A stretch of DNA of 64,000 nucleotides from Lithobates sylvaticus (GCA_028564925.1 CM053030.1:373948945-374012944); one strand, 5' to 3'; shown: positions 33,634 to 45,652, counted from the first letter of the stretch. Program-made: numbers and translations. The notes: generated by a model from the letters alone, not told the origin.

Positions 33634-34871
33634 TACATATATATTTGGACGCAGGCACAATTTTTATACTTTTGGCTCTGTATGCCACCAGAAATTAAAA
33701 CAAAACAATCCAAGCAAGAGAAATGCATGCTCAATTGGGTTGAGATCAGGTGATTGACTCGGCGATTGCAGAATATTCCTCTTCTTTTCCTTCAAAAGCT
33801 CCTGGGTTGCGTTTTTGTTTTGTGTGTTTTTGAATAATTGTCCATCTGTACTTTGAAGTGCTGTCCAATCAACTTCGCTGCATTTGGCTGAATCTGGGCT
33901 GACAGTATATCTCTAAACCCTGCAGAATTCATCCGGCTGCTTCTGTCACAACATCAATAAACACCAATGACCCAGTGCCATTGGAAGCCATGCATGCCCA
34001 TGCCATCACACTGCCTCCACCATGTTTTCAGATGATGTTGTGTGCTTTGGATCATTAGCTATTTCAAGCCTTCTCCACGCTTTTTTCTTCCTTTCATTCT
34101 GGTACAGATTAATCTTGGTTTCATCCGTCCAAAGAATGCTTTTACACACTGGTCTAATCTGGCTTTTCTATTCTTCAGGCTTATGAATGGTTTGCACCTT
34201 GTGGTGAACCCTCTTTTATTTACTCTTGATTTTAGACTTTGACAATGATAGGCCCACCTGCTGGAGAGTGTTCTTCACTTGTCTGGATATTGTGAATGGG
34301 TTTTTCTTTACCATTTGAGAGGATCCACCACTGTTGTCTTCCATGGACGTCCAAGCCCTTTTATGTTGCTGAGCCACCAGTGCGTTTTTTTTCTTTCCTC
34401 AGAATTTACCAAACTGTTGATTTGGCCACTCCTAATGTTGCCGCTGTCTCTCTGCTGGATTTGTTTAGTTTTGAAGCCTTACAATGGCCTGTTTCACTTG
34501 CATGAACAGCTCCTTTTGAATGAATGATGTAGGTTCACAGCAATAGATTCCCAATGCAAATACCACACTTAGAATCAACTCCAGACGCTTTAATTGATGA
34601 AAATAGGAGTAGCCCACACCTGGCCATGAAACGGCTTTTGATTCAATTGTCCAATTACTTTTGGTCCCTTGAAAAAGGGGAGGTGGCTATTCTTAAGAGC
34701 TGTAATTCCTAAACCCTTTCTCCGATTTGAATGTACATGCCCTCAAATTGAACCTGAGAGTTTGCACTTTCAGCCCATATCCATTATATAACAATAGCTT
34801 GAGGAGTTTCTTTTTGTAAATACCTGAAATAAATCTAAAATTGTGTCCAAATATATATGGACCTAACTGTA
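33634..34871 (-). mobile_element. Tc1-like transposon relic, minus-strand transposase, broken
   Basis: The right end, read inward, is TACAGTTAGGTCCATATATA; the left end has the matching 'catatatatttggac' with part of the tip lost. The antisense of 'atgcatgctcaattgggttg' and 'ttggatcattagctatttc' corresponds to the conserved Tc1 transposase segments around the second catalytic Asp and the EHAF helix. No long frame survives. Length of about 1.24 kb is normal for Tc1. Confidence 0.75.
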
Positions 34872-35900
34872 TCTGTCTTCAGGGGTTTTGTATCAGAGAA
34901 CATATTTTTGCAGAAGATGAATTCTGAAAGAACAGACTCTATGAAGCAGACTTGGTCCATGGCAAACAATGATATTAAGAGCGATGCGATGCGAGCTGTA
35001 CAATATACCTGGGCATCCACCTCCTTCCTTCCCTCCCTCCCTCCCTTCCTAGGATATATAAGGATCCCCCCCCCCTTCCCAATACTTAACTGTGCCTCAG
35101 TCTGGACTCTCACTGGACTCAGTGAAAGCAGGCAGAGCTATTGGCCCATCCTACTGTCAATCAAACCCAATGATGAAGGAAGAGGGGGCAGGGCTGAGCT
35201 GCACTGTGTGTCAATAGACACGCACAGTGCGGCTTGGGATCAAGCCCGAACAAGTACCCCCAGCAAGTAGCTTACTAAGAGGGGTACTCAAACGCAGGAG
35301 GAGCAAGGAGCACTGGTGGGGGACCCCAGAACATGATGATCGAGGCTGCTTTGTGCAAAACCATTGCACAGAGCAGGCATGTATGACATGTTTATTTTAG
35401 AAAAATAAAAAATAACCCTTTTATAATAATTTTAATAAAAGAGTAAAAGCAGAAGCTCTGTGGATAAAGCTGTTCTTTGCTTCATGTACTTGCCATCTTG
35501 CTCTTTCTGTCATTGCATATTTCAGAAAATCATGGGCAAGCATATGGATGTGGTCGAATGTGTAAACGACAATCTTGCCTAAAAACTTGGCTTACGCTTT
35601 GTTGTGAAACATCTGCACTCCATCTGTCAGCTCCATCCCATATTTTGACAACTTTATATGAATTAGTTGGCATTAGCTCATAGATGCCTCTCATTCAAAA
35701 ACAACCGTGCAATATTAGTATACATCTGCATGTTACTGCCTGAGTAGCAGCTATATTTAAAAATAACTTCCACAATGCAAAGATTTTTCAAAGTGATGGC
35801 CCCTGCACACCTTCTCCCGTGGCTTCTTGTTTCTGCAGGTTTCTCTGGTGGTTGGGTCAATTCCTTGTAAGTTTCCACGAACCCTGCCACAAGCATGAGT
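34872..35900. other. Intron 5 sequence, possible degraded MITE
   Basis: A CT-rich tract (35025-35080) and a GC-rich segment (35090-35330) that looks like the core of another frog MITE, but no ends could be fixed. The remainder is ordinary intron. Confidence 0.35.
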
Positions 35901-35904
35901 TGAT

Positions 35905-36263
35905 TGCAAAAATGAAGGCCCCCTTTCGATGGGGGAGGGGTCTGTTTTTGACAGGTACCTGTCCCCACTTCAGTCAGACCTCGCTGCAATGAGGTACGGC
36001 AGAAGTTCGGCCTCCCTCCGCCAGAGCATTCAGAAAGCGCAGCGTGCTTTGCGCATGCCCAGTAGGGAATTGGCTCTGAAGCCCCAAGGGTTATGGCGGC
36101 GGCAGCACCCGAGAGTCGAAGGAAACATTGACTGGGATGCCGACATTGCTGGATTCCAGGACAGGTAAGTGTCTTAAAATTAAAAGTCAGCAGCTACAGT
36201 ATGTGTAGCTTTTGGCTTAATTTTTTTCCGTAAGGGGGGGGGGGAGGAGGCTGGAGCACCGCT
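35905..36263. mobile_element. TTAA MITE fragment (left end unclear)
   Basis: The right end GGAGCACCGCT is followed by TTAA (36264-36267). The core 'gcgcatgcccagtaggga' and 'gacaggtaagtgtcttaaa', 'gtcagcagctac' are shared with the other copies (for example 43260-43618). The left end is not resolved. Confidence 0.55.
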
Positions 36264-36379
36264 TTAAGTAGACACAGCTTGTATTGATTCCAAAGATCTT
36301 CCAGACAGGAGCAGTCCATTCTAATAGTATGTACTGTTGGTAAATGATATATAACTGTGGAAGACTGCCCTCTGTATCA

Positions 36380-37312
36380 TCTACCCCCACCGCGCCGCAG
36401 GTGTGTAGGCTATAAAATTAGTGAAGGTATAAAAGTGCAAGTGTAAAAATATAAATAGAACAAACAGCAGCTACTTAAAATATATAAACATGTAAAATCT
36501 GCAATTCAACCTAAAAATGCAACATAAATAGGGTGAATCAGTAGCGCTAGTGAACAAAATGGTAAATAAATACTATGCAAATAAATATTGTGCAAATATA
36601 TAAACAGTGCTATATAAATATCAAAGTGCAAAAATAGTAGTGTATAATTGACTCAACGTATAACTTAATAGCAGCAGTGTATCTATTTCTCTTAGTGACA
36701 AGTGAAAAAGTTCATAAACATATAAAGTCCAGACTGTAAATAAATAAATAAATAAATAAATAGGTAAGTGATTTTCCAAGTGTCTTCAAATAAAGTTTCA
36801 AACTTGAGTCTTCTAACTGGCTTGAATCTGCCACCACACCACGTGTTTGTGATCACACTCCCTCTGAAAGGCCCACTCACCAGCTCACAAGGCCTCACAC
36901 TCTCGTGTTTGGCAGCAGCGTGTTTTACCCACTTCAGGGGTTAATATAGGACAGCTTGCTTGATCCGTTTAACTCTCAATGCGGTTCCATATGCAAAACA
37001 ATGAATAAAACACTCCACATAGTGTAAAAAAAGTATGATAAAATTTATTCACGCAAAGCACTCCAATGGTCACACTCACATTTCAAAGATTAAAAACAAG
37101 CCTCCAATCCAAAAGCATGGCAAACCAAACAACGCTGTTAAAAGTATAAAAATATGCTGCGGTCTCGGCGGACCAAGAGAAAAAGACCCTGGTGGTGGTA
37201 TAGTTGTAGTCCACAGTGGCGTAATATATAAATAAATACAATCTTTACTTTTTGCTCTGTAGCCTCATTCCCGACATGTTTCGTCGCTTGGACTTATTCA
37301 TGTCCATTCTAA
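36380..37312 (-). mobile_element. Probable terminal region of a second Penelope-like element (relic)
   Basis: A long A/T-rich non-coding tract whose minus strand ends with a hammerhead-like block (37268-37304: ATGAATA, AGTCCAAGCGAC, GAAACATGTC). Such non-coding termini are known from Penelope-like elements. No nuclease or reverse-transcriptase piece is present. Left limit is approximate, and a TAA-bounded MITE is inserted at its right edge. Confidence 0.45.
37268..37304 (-). ncRNA. Hammerhead-like relic
   Basis: On the minus strand: ATGAATA in place of CUGANGA, a short helix II (AGTC..GAC around CAAGC), then GAAACATGTC where ACATGT can form a self-complementary helix III before the C. The core has substitutions at other positions than the motif at 28770-28821, so it is a diverged or decayed relative. 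Confidence 0.4.
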
Positions 37313-37740
37313 TGCCCCGTACACATGGTCGGACATTCCGATGGAAAAAGTGTGATCGGATTATGTTGTCGGAAATTCCAATTGTGTGTGGGCTCTAGCG
37401 GACTTTTTCTGTCGGAATTTCAGACGAAAAAAAGTTTGCGAGCAGGACCTAAATTTTCCGACAACAAAATCCGATCTGACTATTTCTGATCGTGTGTTTA
37501 GAATTCCGACGCACAAAGTGCCACACATGCTCAGAAAAAAAAAATTGGGGGATGAAAGCAATTGGCTACTGGCCTCCTCGTAGTCCCGTCGTATGTGTTT
37601 TACGTCACCGCTTTCTGAACGATCGCATTTTCCGACAACTTTGTGCGACCGTGTGTATGCAAGACAAGTTTTGTCCAAAATCCGTCGGAAAAAATCAGAC
37701 GGATTTTGTGGTCGGAATGCCAGACCGTGTATATAGGGCA
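37313..37740. mobile_element. TAA-type MITE, 'CCGTACACA' group
   Basis: The left terminus TGCCCCGTACACATGGTCGG follows TAA (37310-37312). The right end is GACCGTGTATATAGGGCA; the expected right TAA is not preserved. The inside has the same alternating TCCGAC/GTCGGA words as 9597-10006. Non-coding. Confidence 0.75.
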
Positions 37741-38022
37741 TTTTGGCTTCACCTGCAATACTGTCCTCTCCCCATTCAATGGTTAGATTTCATATCCAGC
37801 ATAAAAATAACAAAAACAAAAAAAACAGGCTTTCTTTCACAAGAATAATTGATATAATTGAATTAGCACTGGAATTATTATTATTATTGTTATTATGTTC
37901 TATCAGGTAGAATATAGCATTCTGTTTACTTGACATCCGCAAACTTGGAGCTAGGTGGTGAATTGCTGCCTCCAGAGCAGATAGCATTAACATGTCAAAA
38001 GAATTAAGCTGGGTACACACAG

Positions 38023-38574
38023 TAATGGCCCGTATCGTATTCGGATCGTGTGTACACTACTTTCGACAGCCGATCACGACAGTTCATCCGATATTATTTG
38101 ATTGGATATGCACGAAAAATTTCCTCGTACGATTCCAGATCATATGATTTTCGTTTAGTCAGTATAGTTGTCATCCGAAAATACAATACAAATACATTAC
38201 ATCACTTCCGATTTTTGTTCTTTATTTATTTTATTATTTCTTGTACGAGAATTTTCGTGACTTTATTTACCTATTCAATTTCTACTTGCAACTATTAAAG
38301 CGGAAGTAAACCCATCGATTTAACAGTCTAAAAAAAAAAGGCATGCCGTGAATGCTAACTGCACATTGGCTGTGCTCTCAACCAAACAGTCAAACCATCC
38401 AATGGCTGGTGTCATAACGGATCACATGTGCAGCACTGTGGCAGTTGAAGATTAAACAGAGGCAAAGATGGCAGCTTCCTTGGCTGAAAACTATAGGGGG
38501 GTTTACTTCCACTTTAAGTGAAAAAGGTTGTACGATCTGTCGTACGATATTCGGATCGTGTGTACGGGCCATTA
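38023..38574. mobile_element. TAATGGCCCGTA-ended MITE with nested TTAA MITE
   Basis: Ends TAATGGCCCGTA and TACGGGCCATTA are inverted. Inner ends share 'attcggatcgtgtgtac' in the same orientation at both sides, with many CGTACGA-type words. Interrupted by 38299-38513. A second possible outer end 'taagctgggtacacaca' lies just to the left. Non-coding. Confidence 0.65.
38299..38513. mobile_element. Nested short TTAA MITE (215 bp)
   Basis: TTAA on both sides (38295-38298, 38514-38517). Ends AGCGGAAGTAAACCC and, from the right, AGTGGAAGTAAACCC: inverted and almost identical, pointing to a young copy. Inside, 'aaccatccaatggctggtgt' and similar words; non-coding. Confidence 0.85.
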
Positions 38575-40238
38575 GGCTGGTCATAGTTCGAATCTCGGAC
38601 AGTTCAGAAGGGACTGGCCAAGATCTAAACCATGTGTGAGCAGGCTTAATGTACCCAAGTTGATTAACTTCTGTACAACCATCTTGTATATTATAGTCCC
38701 TAGCAGCAATGACAATAGCTTCGTGGGAGGGATCCTGGTGCAATTTGGAGAAAAAATTGCTTGATTGCCCCTTTTAACACAGTCAGTCAGGAAAGAAAAT
38801 TTCTCCATTTATAGCTGGCTTTAGTTTTGGGCTGAACGCATCCACGCAGGCGATGTGGATGCAGGAATCCTCTCTACTGTGTTATTGTATTCTGTCAGCG
38901 AGAATCCATCACTGTCAGAATACACTGTCCGTTTTTTATCTGGTTGGCTGTAGGACGCTCGCTGGTTGGCTGCAATCAGCTGATCAATAAAGGTTTTTAA
39001 GATTAACTTTTTGACAAAAGCCAATCTGAAGATCAGCTTCTGTCAAACTGGGAGGGCCTACCACAGATCGAAATTCAGCTGATCCCTTCTGCACTGGCCA
39101 AATTTCAATCCATGTGTACCCATATTTACACACACCGGGATGCCTCAATCTTCAATACTTCTTTTAATAGCCAAGGTTTTGCATCACGACACAGTGCTGT
39201 CTCAAGGATATTCCCAAAGATTGTGGCATCCCTGTGCGTGATTTTTCTTTGACATGTCAATGTGAGTGAGATGCTGGTAGGAATCCTTGCAATGCAGAAG
39301 ATTCATTTTTTTTTTTTTTTTATTCACAAAAGTGTTTTTTTACGTTTAACACATAACCTCATTCTAACCTTAAAAAGAAACCTCTTGCCCCCAACCTAAA
39401 ACTCTGAAAGGCTGAAGTTACTTTTTTGATGTAGAAAGCATCATGGATGAACACTAATAGTCCTATTGCAATGGAAATATATAAATATCTGTACTAAATC
39501 CATCTGTTCTTTGTCTGAGGAGTGGACTTGAGGCAGAGAAATAATGGAGATATTATGGATGAGAATGTGACCAAAAGACAAATTAAAATAAGACAGACAG
39601 TGCTAAAGTAGTAAAGAGGTAGTAGAAAATCGCAGCTAAGGTGCTCTTCGTAACCCAGTCCCTGCGGGTAATGCTTCTACTATTCGGGCATCTCTTGGGA
39701 CAACTAGACAATAGCTAGGCAGTATAGGATTACCTCTATATAGCCACATAAACTTACAGATACAGTGATATCATCTCTACTTCATGAATAATCATCCTGA
39801 TGGCTTTAGATTTGCTATTTATGGAGTAAGAGCACATCAGTTGTGTTATGACAAGCAGGCAATGTGAAGAATGTCTGTGATGTTCTGTGGTGCCCTGCTG
39901 AACACTTGAAAGCAATGGAATCCACATGTTCTGCTTCAGAATCCCTTTGTTGTAGTCCTTGTTGGGAAGGGTGTTTAGCCAGTAGGCAGTGGTTGAAATT
40001 GTGAAATCTGTGTTCTTGGTGTTGAGCATGTGGAATACCGCAGAACTGGATAGATAGTTTAAAGAGCCAAGGTTCAAGCCAGCTAAAAAGTGTTTTAGGA
40101 GTTGTAGAATTTCAGTTTCCCTTTTTATGAAGTGCTTTTTACATGAACGCTATGGGCTAAACAGATTTATTTTTGGAACACAACATGCATGTAAGAAGAG
40201 CTTACATAACACCTTCGATTAGAGAGTCCCTAGTTTCC
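38575..40238. other. Intron 5 sequence without a recognised element
   Basis: About 1.7 kb with no bounded repeat. The 107-codon minus-strand frame at 39754-40077 resembles no family I know and has no supporting context. A T run lies near 39307-39322. Confidence 0.4.
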
Positions 40239-40242
40239 TTAA

Positions 40243-40887
40243 AGTGGATGTTAACCCACTTTCACATTTTAATACTATCCGTTTTGTTTTCTAATGCCGT
40301 GCCCCCATCTCCTGTGTTTTTTATTTAAAAAAAAAAAATCCTCCTTTACCGTATTTCACGGCAGCTCCTGGCTCTCATGTCACCGACTGTGTCTTCTCTC
40401 TGCCCGTCTTACAGAAGCAGGGGGCGGGGCCGAGGTTTCCCTGCTGACGTCAGCGAGAGAGAGAGGAGACACGGCCGGTCACGTGACCAAAGGGGTCCGC
40501 CGTGAGATACAATAAAGGAGGAATTTTTTTAAACATAAAACACCGTAGGGCACAGTATTTGGAAACAAAACCGATAGTATTAAAATATAATATACATTCC
40601 TGCAGCAGGAGGGGGGTGGGGTGGCATGCACGCAGAGGAGACAGGCTGCGGGTGACAGAGTTACGCAAACGGACCACGATGTCAGGGGCTCAGCAGCCAT
40701 GATTATCGTGGTCTGTTTGCAGAGTGAAGGAGAGAAACTGGCAGGATCAGCCAGTTTTTTTTTTTTTTTTTAGGTGTTACAGGTGTCCAAATTACACAGC
40801 ACATGCACTGTGCTGTATAAAATGCTTTAAACGAGCAGGATCCATGTTTTTTTTTTTTGCGGGGGGGGGGGGGGGTTTACAAATGTT
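40243..40887. mobile_element. TTAA MITE, AGTGGATGTTAACCC family
   Basis: TTAA at 40239-40242 and 40888-40891. Ends AGTGGATGTTAACCCAC and, from the right, AACATTTGTAAACCCCC. GC-rich core with a long G run near the right end (40861-40875). Non-coding. Confidence 0.65.
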
Positions 40888-40891
40888 TTAA

Positions 40892-41449
40892 GACTTGACC
40901 CTTTCTGTTAGAATTTCAGTCATACTCAGAAATTGACTGGGTGTTAAAAAAATAAATAAATAGAGTATATTCAGGACTGGTCTACATTTGGCAGCTGAAC
41001 AAAAAATCTTAATTGCATTGCCAGTAGCCTCACTAAACCGGTTTGACTACTCTGACATCATCAGCGTATGCTTCATAAAAATAAATGCTAGTGTACTCTG
41101 TCACCTCTGATGTCACGTGATGACTGTTTTATCAAGTCAGATTTAGTGCCTGAAATAAATATTTAAATATGACACGCATTGTCCTTTAAAATGAAAGTGA
41201 AGGCTAACCGCGATATTCACAGTTGAAACTGTGGATTCTTTTACCTTTTGAAAAATTACAATTTTCTTTAGCTTGTTTTCTAATGCAGCCATATTTGCCA
41301 GACCAGATATGACCCTGTATTTCTTTACTGCAGTTAAAGTTCTACAGTTTGGTTATGGCTGGCAGTAGTCTGTGGTTGGATAGTGAAGGAGCAGCAACAC
41401 ATTGAGTTCAGCTGTGTGGTCTCCCATCCTGTCACCCAGACATCCCTTA
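40892..41449. other. Intron 5 sequence without a recognised element
   Basis: Ordinary AT-rich intron sequence; nothing recognised. Confidence 0.4.
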
Positions 41450-41451
41450 TA

Positions 41452-41774
41452 CAGGGGGTCCCCGACTTACGAACACCCGACCTACGAACAACCCCTACTT
41501 ACGAACGGGGTGCTGCGGGGACCCTCCGCCATTTTTCGCTCTTTTTCTGCGTCTTTCGGCCGTTCTGCGCATGCGCGGCCATACGGAGCTTCGGAAAATG
41601 CCGGAAATGTCCGTAATTTGCCGCGCATGCGCAGAACGGCAATAGACGGAACATCGGAAATGTTCGTAAGTCTCCGTATTTGTCGGTTTCCGCATGCGTG
41701 GCCGACTTACGAACATTTCCGACTTCCGTACAGGCGGGCAGTCCCTAACGAGTTCGTAACTCGGGGACCCCCTG
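41452..41774. mobile_element. Pogo/Tigger-like MITE (about 325 bp)
   Basis: Ends CAGGGGGTCCCCGACTTACG and, from the right, CAGGGGGTCCCCGAGTTACG: inverted, flanked by TA on both sides (41450-41451, 41775-41776). This terminus type is known from pogo-group non-autonomous elements of vertebrates. The inside repeats 'cttacgaac' and 'cgcatgcgcagaac' several times. Non-coding. Confidence 0.8.
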
Positions 41775-41841
41775 TACTCTGCAATGTGGTAAAGCCAGTG
41801 TTGTCCCTTCCTCTCTGTCTAATTTGGGCTTTGCGGGGACC

Positions 41842-42473
41842 TACAGTCAAGTCCATAAATATTGGGACATCGACACAATTCTAATCGTTTTGGCTCTACA
41901 AAAATTGATTTGTGTGAAACAAACAAGATGTGTTTTGACTGCAGACTTTTAGCTTTAATTTGAGGGTATTTACATCCAAATCAGGTGAATGGTTTAGGAA
42001 TTTAAAAACAGTTTGTATTTGTGCCTCCTACTTTTTAAGGGACCAAAAGTAATGGGACAGATTAACAATCATCCATCAAATTTTCACTTTTTAATACTTG
42101 GTTGCAAATCCTTTGCAGTCAATTACAGCCTGAATCAGCAGACGCTGGGTTTCATCCCTGGTGATGCTCTGCCAGGCCTCTACTGCAATTGTCTTCAGTT
42201 CCTGCTTGTTCTTGTGGTATTTTCCCTTCAGTTTTGTCTTCAGCAAGTGAAATGCATGCTCAATCGGATTCAGGTCAGGTGATTGACTTGGCCATTGCAT
42301 AACATTCAACTTCTTTCCCTTAAACTCTTTGACTGCTTTTGCAGTATGCTTAGGGTCATTGTCCATCTGCACTGTGAAGCGCCGTCCAATGAGTTCTGAA
42401 GCATTTTGCTGAATATGAGCAGATAATATTGCCCAAAACACTTCAGAATTCATCCTGCTGCTTTTGTCAGGAA
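41842..42473 (-). mobile_element. Tc1-like transposon, truncated, C-terminal transposase
   Basis: Starts TACAGTCAAGTCCATAAATA, a Tc1 terminus. A minus-strand open frame (42091-42453, 120 residues) encodes the transposase C-terminus: FTVQMDNDPKHTAKAVKEF, then WPSQSPDLNPIEHAFHLLK with the second catalytic Asp and the final acidic residue, and the end QAVIDCKGFATKY. The N-terminal part and the other terminus are missing, so the copy is cut at about 42473. Confidence 0.85.
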
Positions 42474-42799
42474 TGAGAGACTGTTCACATCTGCTTATGC
42501 TGTGATATGTCTATACACTACGTCTGTTTGTAAAAACAACCATTGCTGTTTTTATTTGAAATAAATACATTTATTTTTGGTAATGCATTTGTTCGGTGGG
42601 CCCTCCTTCTTCTTTTTTTTTTTTTTTTTTCTAAATATTTTTCAGAGCTAGTATACTACTGACCAATCTATTTATGACCCTGGGGCACTTGGAACACTTA
42701 GTAATGAAGTCTGCCAAGCAATTATGATGAGATTGACAATAGCTTTTTATTTTATAGAAAAAATGTTACCATATAGAGGAGCCAAGTGGAGAAGTCTAG

Positions 42800-42830
<31 letters not shown>

Positions 42831-42866
42831 CTGTATATAAAGCTAAACATATTTATGTGTATTTAG
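42474..42866. other. End of intron 5
   Basis: T and A runs (42608-42630, 42800-42828) and the tttag acceptor of exon 6. No element recognised. Confidence 0.4.
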
Positions 42867-42990
42867 GATTCCTAAAGTGAGTGTTTTGGAAGATGATGGT
42901 GGAAACAAGGAAATTGAACTTTCAGACGATCCTTATGACTGCATGCGGCTTAATGTAGAGAATGTCCCGTGTATTATCACACTATGCAAA
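42867..42990 (+). CDS. EXOSC7: EXOSC7 exon 6
   Basis: The acceptor is tttag and the donor gtaag. One base completes the split Arg codon, then 41 codons encode IPKVSVLEDDGGNKEIELSD followed by DPYDCMRLNVENVPCIITLC and K. This is the conserved 'IPRVRVLEDEEGSKDIELSDDPYDCIRL.VENVPCIVTLCK' region that links the two halves of the RNase PH fold. A poly-A run of about 28 bases lies just upstream in the intron (about 42800-42828). The phase joins exactly to exon 7. Confidence 0.97.
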
Positions 42991-43259
42991 GTAAGTATTG
43001 TTGCAGTTTGAATATTTTTTTTATTTATTTATTTTTTGATTTTATCTTTTTGAGAAAAAAACTTTTTACAAAATACAGTATGTAGTGTAGGATGTATAAA
43101 TAAAAGTTAGGAAGCTGAATTTATTTTGTGTCTGTGTGATGCTGAGGTCCCGTACGAGGGAAAACCTTGTGTAAAGGTGCATCTGTTGATGAATAAAAGG
43201 TGGGCAGGAATCCTAAAATGTACTTTTCTGAGTGGATTCAGTTCCTGGAAGCTTTTTAA

Positions 43260-43618
43260 AGCACAGCTCCACCCAAAAGGGGAAGCTCTGCTTGTTTGCC
43301 ACCTCCCCCCCTCTGCTGCCACATTTGACCCTTTTTGGGGGGGGGGGGGGGTGGAGTGGGTTCCACTTCCAAACTTCAATTGGAAGTTTGTCCCCCCCAC
43401 CTCCTCCTTCCTCCGCCGCCGAGCCATTCACAAACCGTGGCGCGCCTCGGGCATGCGCAGTAGGGAACCGGCTGTGAAGCCACATGGTTTCACTGATGGT
43501 TTACCTTAGCCAAACTGGCGGTGGCAGCACTCAAGCGCCGATTAAAAAATTGGATCGAGTGGAGACAACGCTGAATTCGTGGACAGGTAAGTGTCCTAAT
43601 ATTAAAAGTCAGCAGCTA
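43260..43618. mobile_element. TTAA MITE fragment, AGCACAGCTCCACCC end
   Basis: TTAA at 43256-43259 precedes AGCACAGCTCCACCCAAAAG, a diverged version of the family terminus and its hairpin. The core 'gggcatgcgcagtaggga' and 'gacaggtaagtgtcctaata..aaagtcagcagct' is shared with other copies. The right end is lost near 43618. Confidence 0.6.
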
Positions 43619-44010
43619 GTTTGGAGATCAATCTCAACAATCTAAATGTTTTCCAGCTGCAGCTATGCAGGTTTGGCTCTAAATAAGTCATAGCAGGTGA
43701 AATCTCAGTTGTTAATCGGTTAACCAAGTGTATTTTAAAAGGAGTCTGTAAATTATTGCTTCTCTTAAAATGTATCTAAACCGAAAAACAAAATGCAAGT
43801 TGTTATAGCTGACAAGTCCTTGGATATGGAGACTGTATTCATTTTTTTTTTTTTTTTTTTTTTTTGTTTAAAGATTTTTCACCTGTTGATTTTTGCCAGT
43901 AAAACACTTCCAGTTCTAGCATTGCAACACTTGCTCGCCCTTCTGTATCAGGAAAACTGAAACAAAGTCGGAATATGGAAACCTATCTCTATCCTATCTT
44001 TCCTTCTATT
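43619..44010. other. Intron 6 sequence without a recognised element
   Basis: Ordinary intron with a T run at about 43842-43865. Confidence 0.4.
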
Positions 44011-44018
44011 CTTTAGTC

Positions 44019-45179
44019 CAGGGCTTGACAAATTTGCTTGGAATCTAGGAGCCAGCTAAAAAAGTTAGGAGCCAGGTTTTCTTTTTTTTTTTTTAACGAC
44101 ATGGAGACGAGTGAGGGGAAGATGGCCCCCGCCTGTCTCCAAGTCATTGCAGGGCAGAAGCAACTTCAAATCGTCACTTCTGCCCATAGCTCTTAAAAAG
44201 GGACATTTTATTATTTTTTTTTCAAATGGCAATTTTTTTTTTTTTTTGCATTTTAGTGTAAATATGAGATCCGAGGTCTTTTTGACCCCAGATCTCATAT
44301 TTAAGAGGTCCTGTCATGCTTTTTTCTATTACAAGGGATGTTTACATTCCTTCTAATAGGAATAAAAGTTACACAATTTTTTTTTCAAAAGAACAGTGAA
44401 AAAATTTAAAAGTTAAAATAAATAAGAAAATTTTTTAAACGCGCCCGTCCCGCCAAGCTTGTTTGCAGAAGAGTAGCGCCCGCATATGAAAGCGGTGTTC
44501 AAACCACACATGTGAGGTATTGCCGTGATCGGTAGAGCGAGAGCAATGATTCTAGCCCTAGACATCCTCTGTAACTCAAAACATGCAACCTGTAGAATTT
44601 TTTAAACGTCACCTATGGAGATTTTAAAGGGTAAAAGTTTGTCGCCATTCCACGAGCGGGCAAAATTTTGAAGCGAGACATGTTTGGTATCAATTTATTC
44701 GCCGTAACATTATCTTTCACAATATAAAAAAAATTGGGCAAACTTTACTGTTGTGTTATTTTTTAATTAAAAAAAGTATTTTTTTACCAAAAAAGTGCAC
44801 TTGTAAGTCCGCTGCGCGAATACGGTGTGACAGAAAGTATTGCAACGACCGCCATTTTATTCTCTAGGGTGTTAGAAAAATAAATATATATAATGTTTGG
44901 GGGTTCTAAGTGAAGGAGATAGGCAGGCAGTGAAAACAAAACCGCTCCATTAGCATTGCTGGGTGTCATACCAATGGCCACCACAAGAGGGCGCCAGATT
45001 CTAGAAGGTACCATAGGACTGCACAAGGCCGCAAAGCCGGGGCCTCAATTACCGGCCGGCGCGGCCCATCGCGCGGCGGGGGGGTGCACTATGGAGACAG
45101 GATACCCCCAGCTGTGCTGCGCCAGGTCGCTAATTCTAGACGCCAATGCGACCTGGCGCCCGGTATTCGTCGAGCACTG
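44019..45179. mobile_element. Non-autonomous hAT element (1161 bp), copy 3, diverged
   Basis: Starts CAGGGCTTGACAAATTTG like copies 1 and 2 and ends TTCGTCGAGCACTG. The octamer CTTTAGTC flanks both ends (44011-44018, 45180-45187). The first 60 and last 200 bases resemble the other copies; the middle differs and contains a different module ('gtattgcaacgaccgccatt', 'agggtgttagaaaaataaat'). A hairpin 'gagatccgaggtc..gaccccagatctc' lies near 44260-44305. Non-coding. Confidence 0.92.
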
Positions 45180-45360
45180 CTTTAGTCCTCAGAGATGGTT
45201 GAGAACAATGTAATTGATTACATTCAGCACAGGCAGGGAAAATAACAGAAAGTTATCCGCTCACAAGATTTCTGGCAAGATCAACAGATATTTTTTTATT
45301 TTATTTTTTTTAACTCCATGAAATAGATTGAACAAAACACCTTTAGGGCTTACATACACT

Positions 45361-45652
45361 TAAGGCCCCTTTCACACTGCTGGTCTATGTCCGCTGAAAT
45401 CCGACATCCGACCCGGTCGGATCCGCCAAAAGCAGACGGACGGCCCTATGTCCGGATCTGTCGCTGGCGGATCGGACCATTTTCATCCGATCTCTCCATA
45501 GAGACCAGCGGCGCTGGACAAGCCCCTCCCCGCTCAGTGAGCAGAGAGGGACCTGTCATCCGCCGGCTCAGCTGGGATCAACGGAGAGATCTCCCGCTGA
45601 GTTAGGGGACTCCGTGGAAGCGGATCCGCCTCGTGTGAAAGGGGCCTTAAGT
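45361..45652. mobile_element. MITE with GGCCCCTTTCACAC termini
   Basis: Ends TTAAGGCCCCTTTCACAC and GTGTGAAAGGGGCCTTAA are perfect inverted repeats. The target duplication is TTAA or TAA (ambiguous because the palindrome includes it). The inside is GC-rich with 'ggatccgcc' words in both orientations. Related by its ends to 2171-2445. Non-coding. Confidence 0.8.

Noticed and set aside
39754-40077. A 107-codon minus-strand frame in intron 5.
   Set aside because: No similarity I can recognise, no splice or repeat context, and its composition is ordinary for intron sequence.
43107-43509. Overlapping open frames of 81-127 codons on both strands.
   Set aside because: They cover a GC-rich MITE core with G and C runs; both strands being open reflects base composition.
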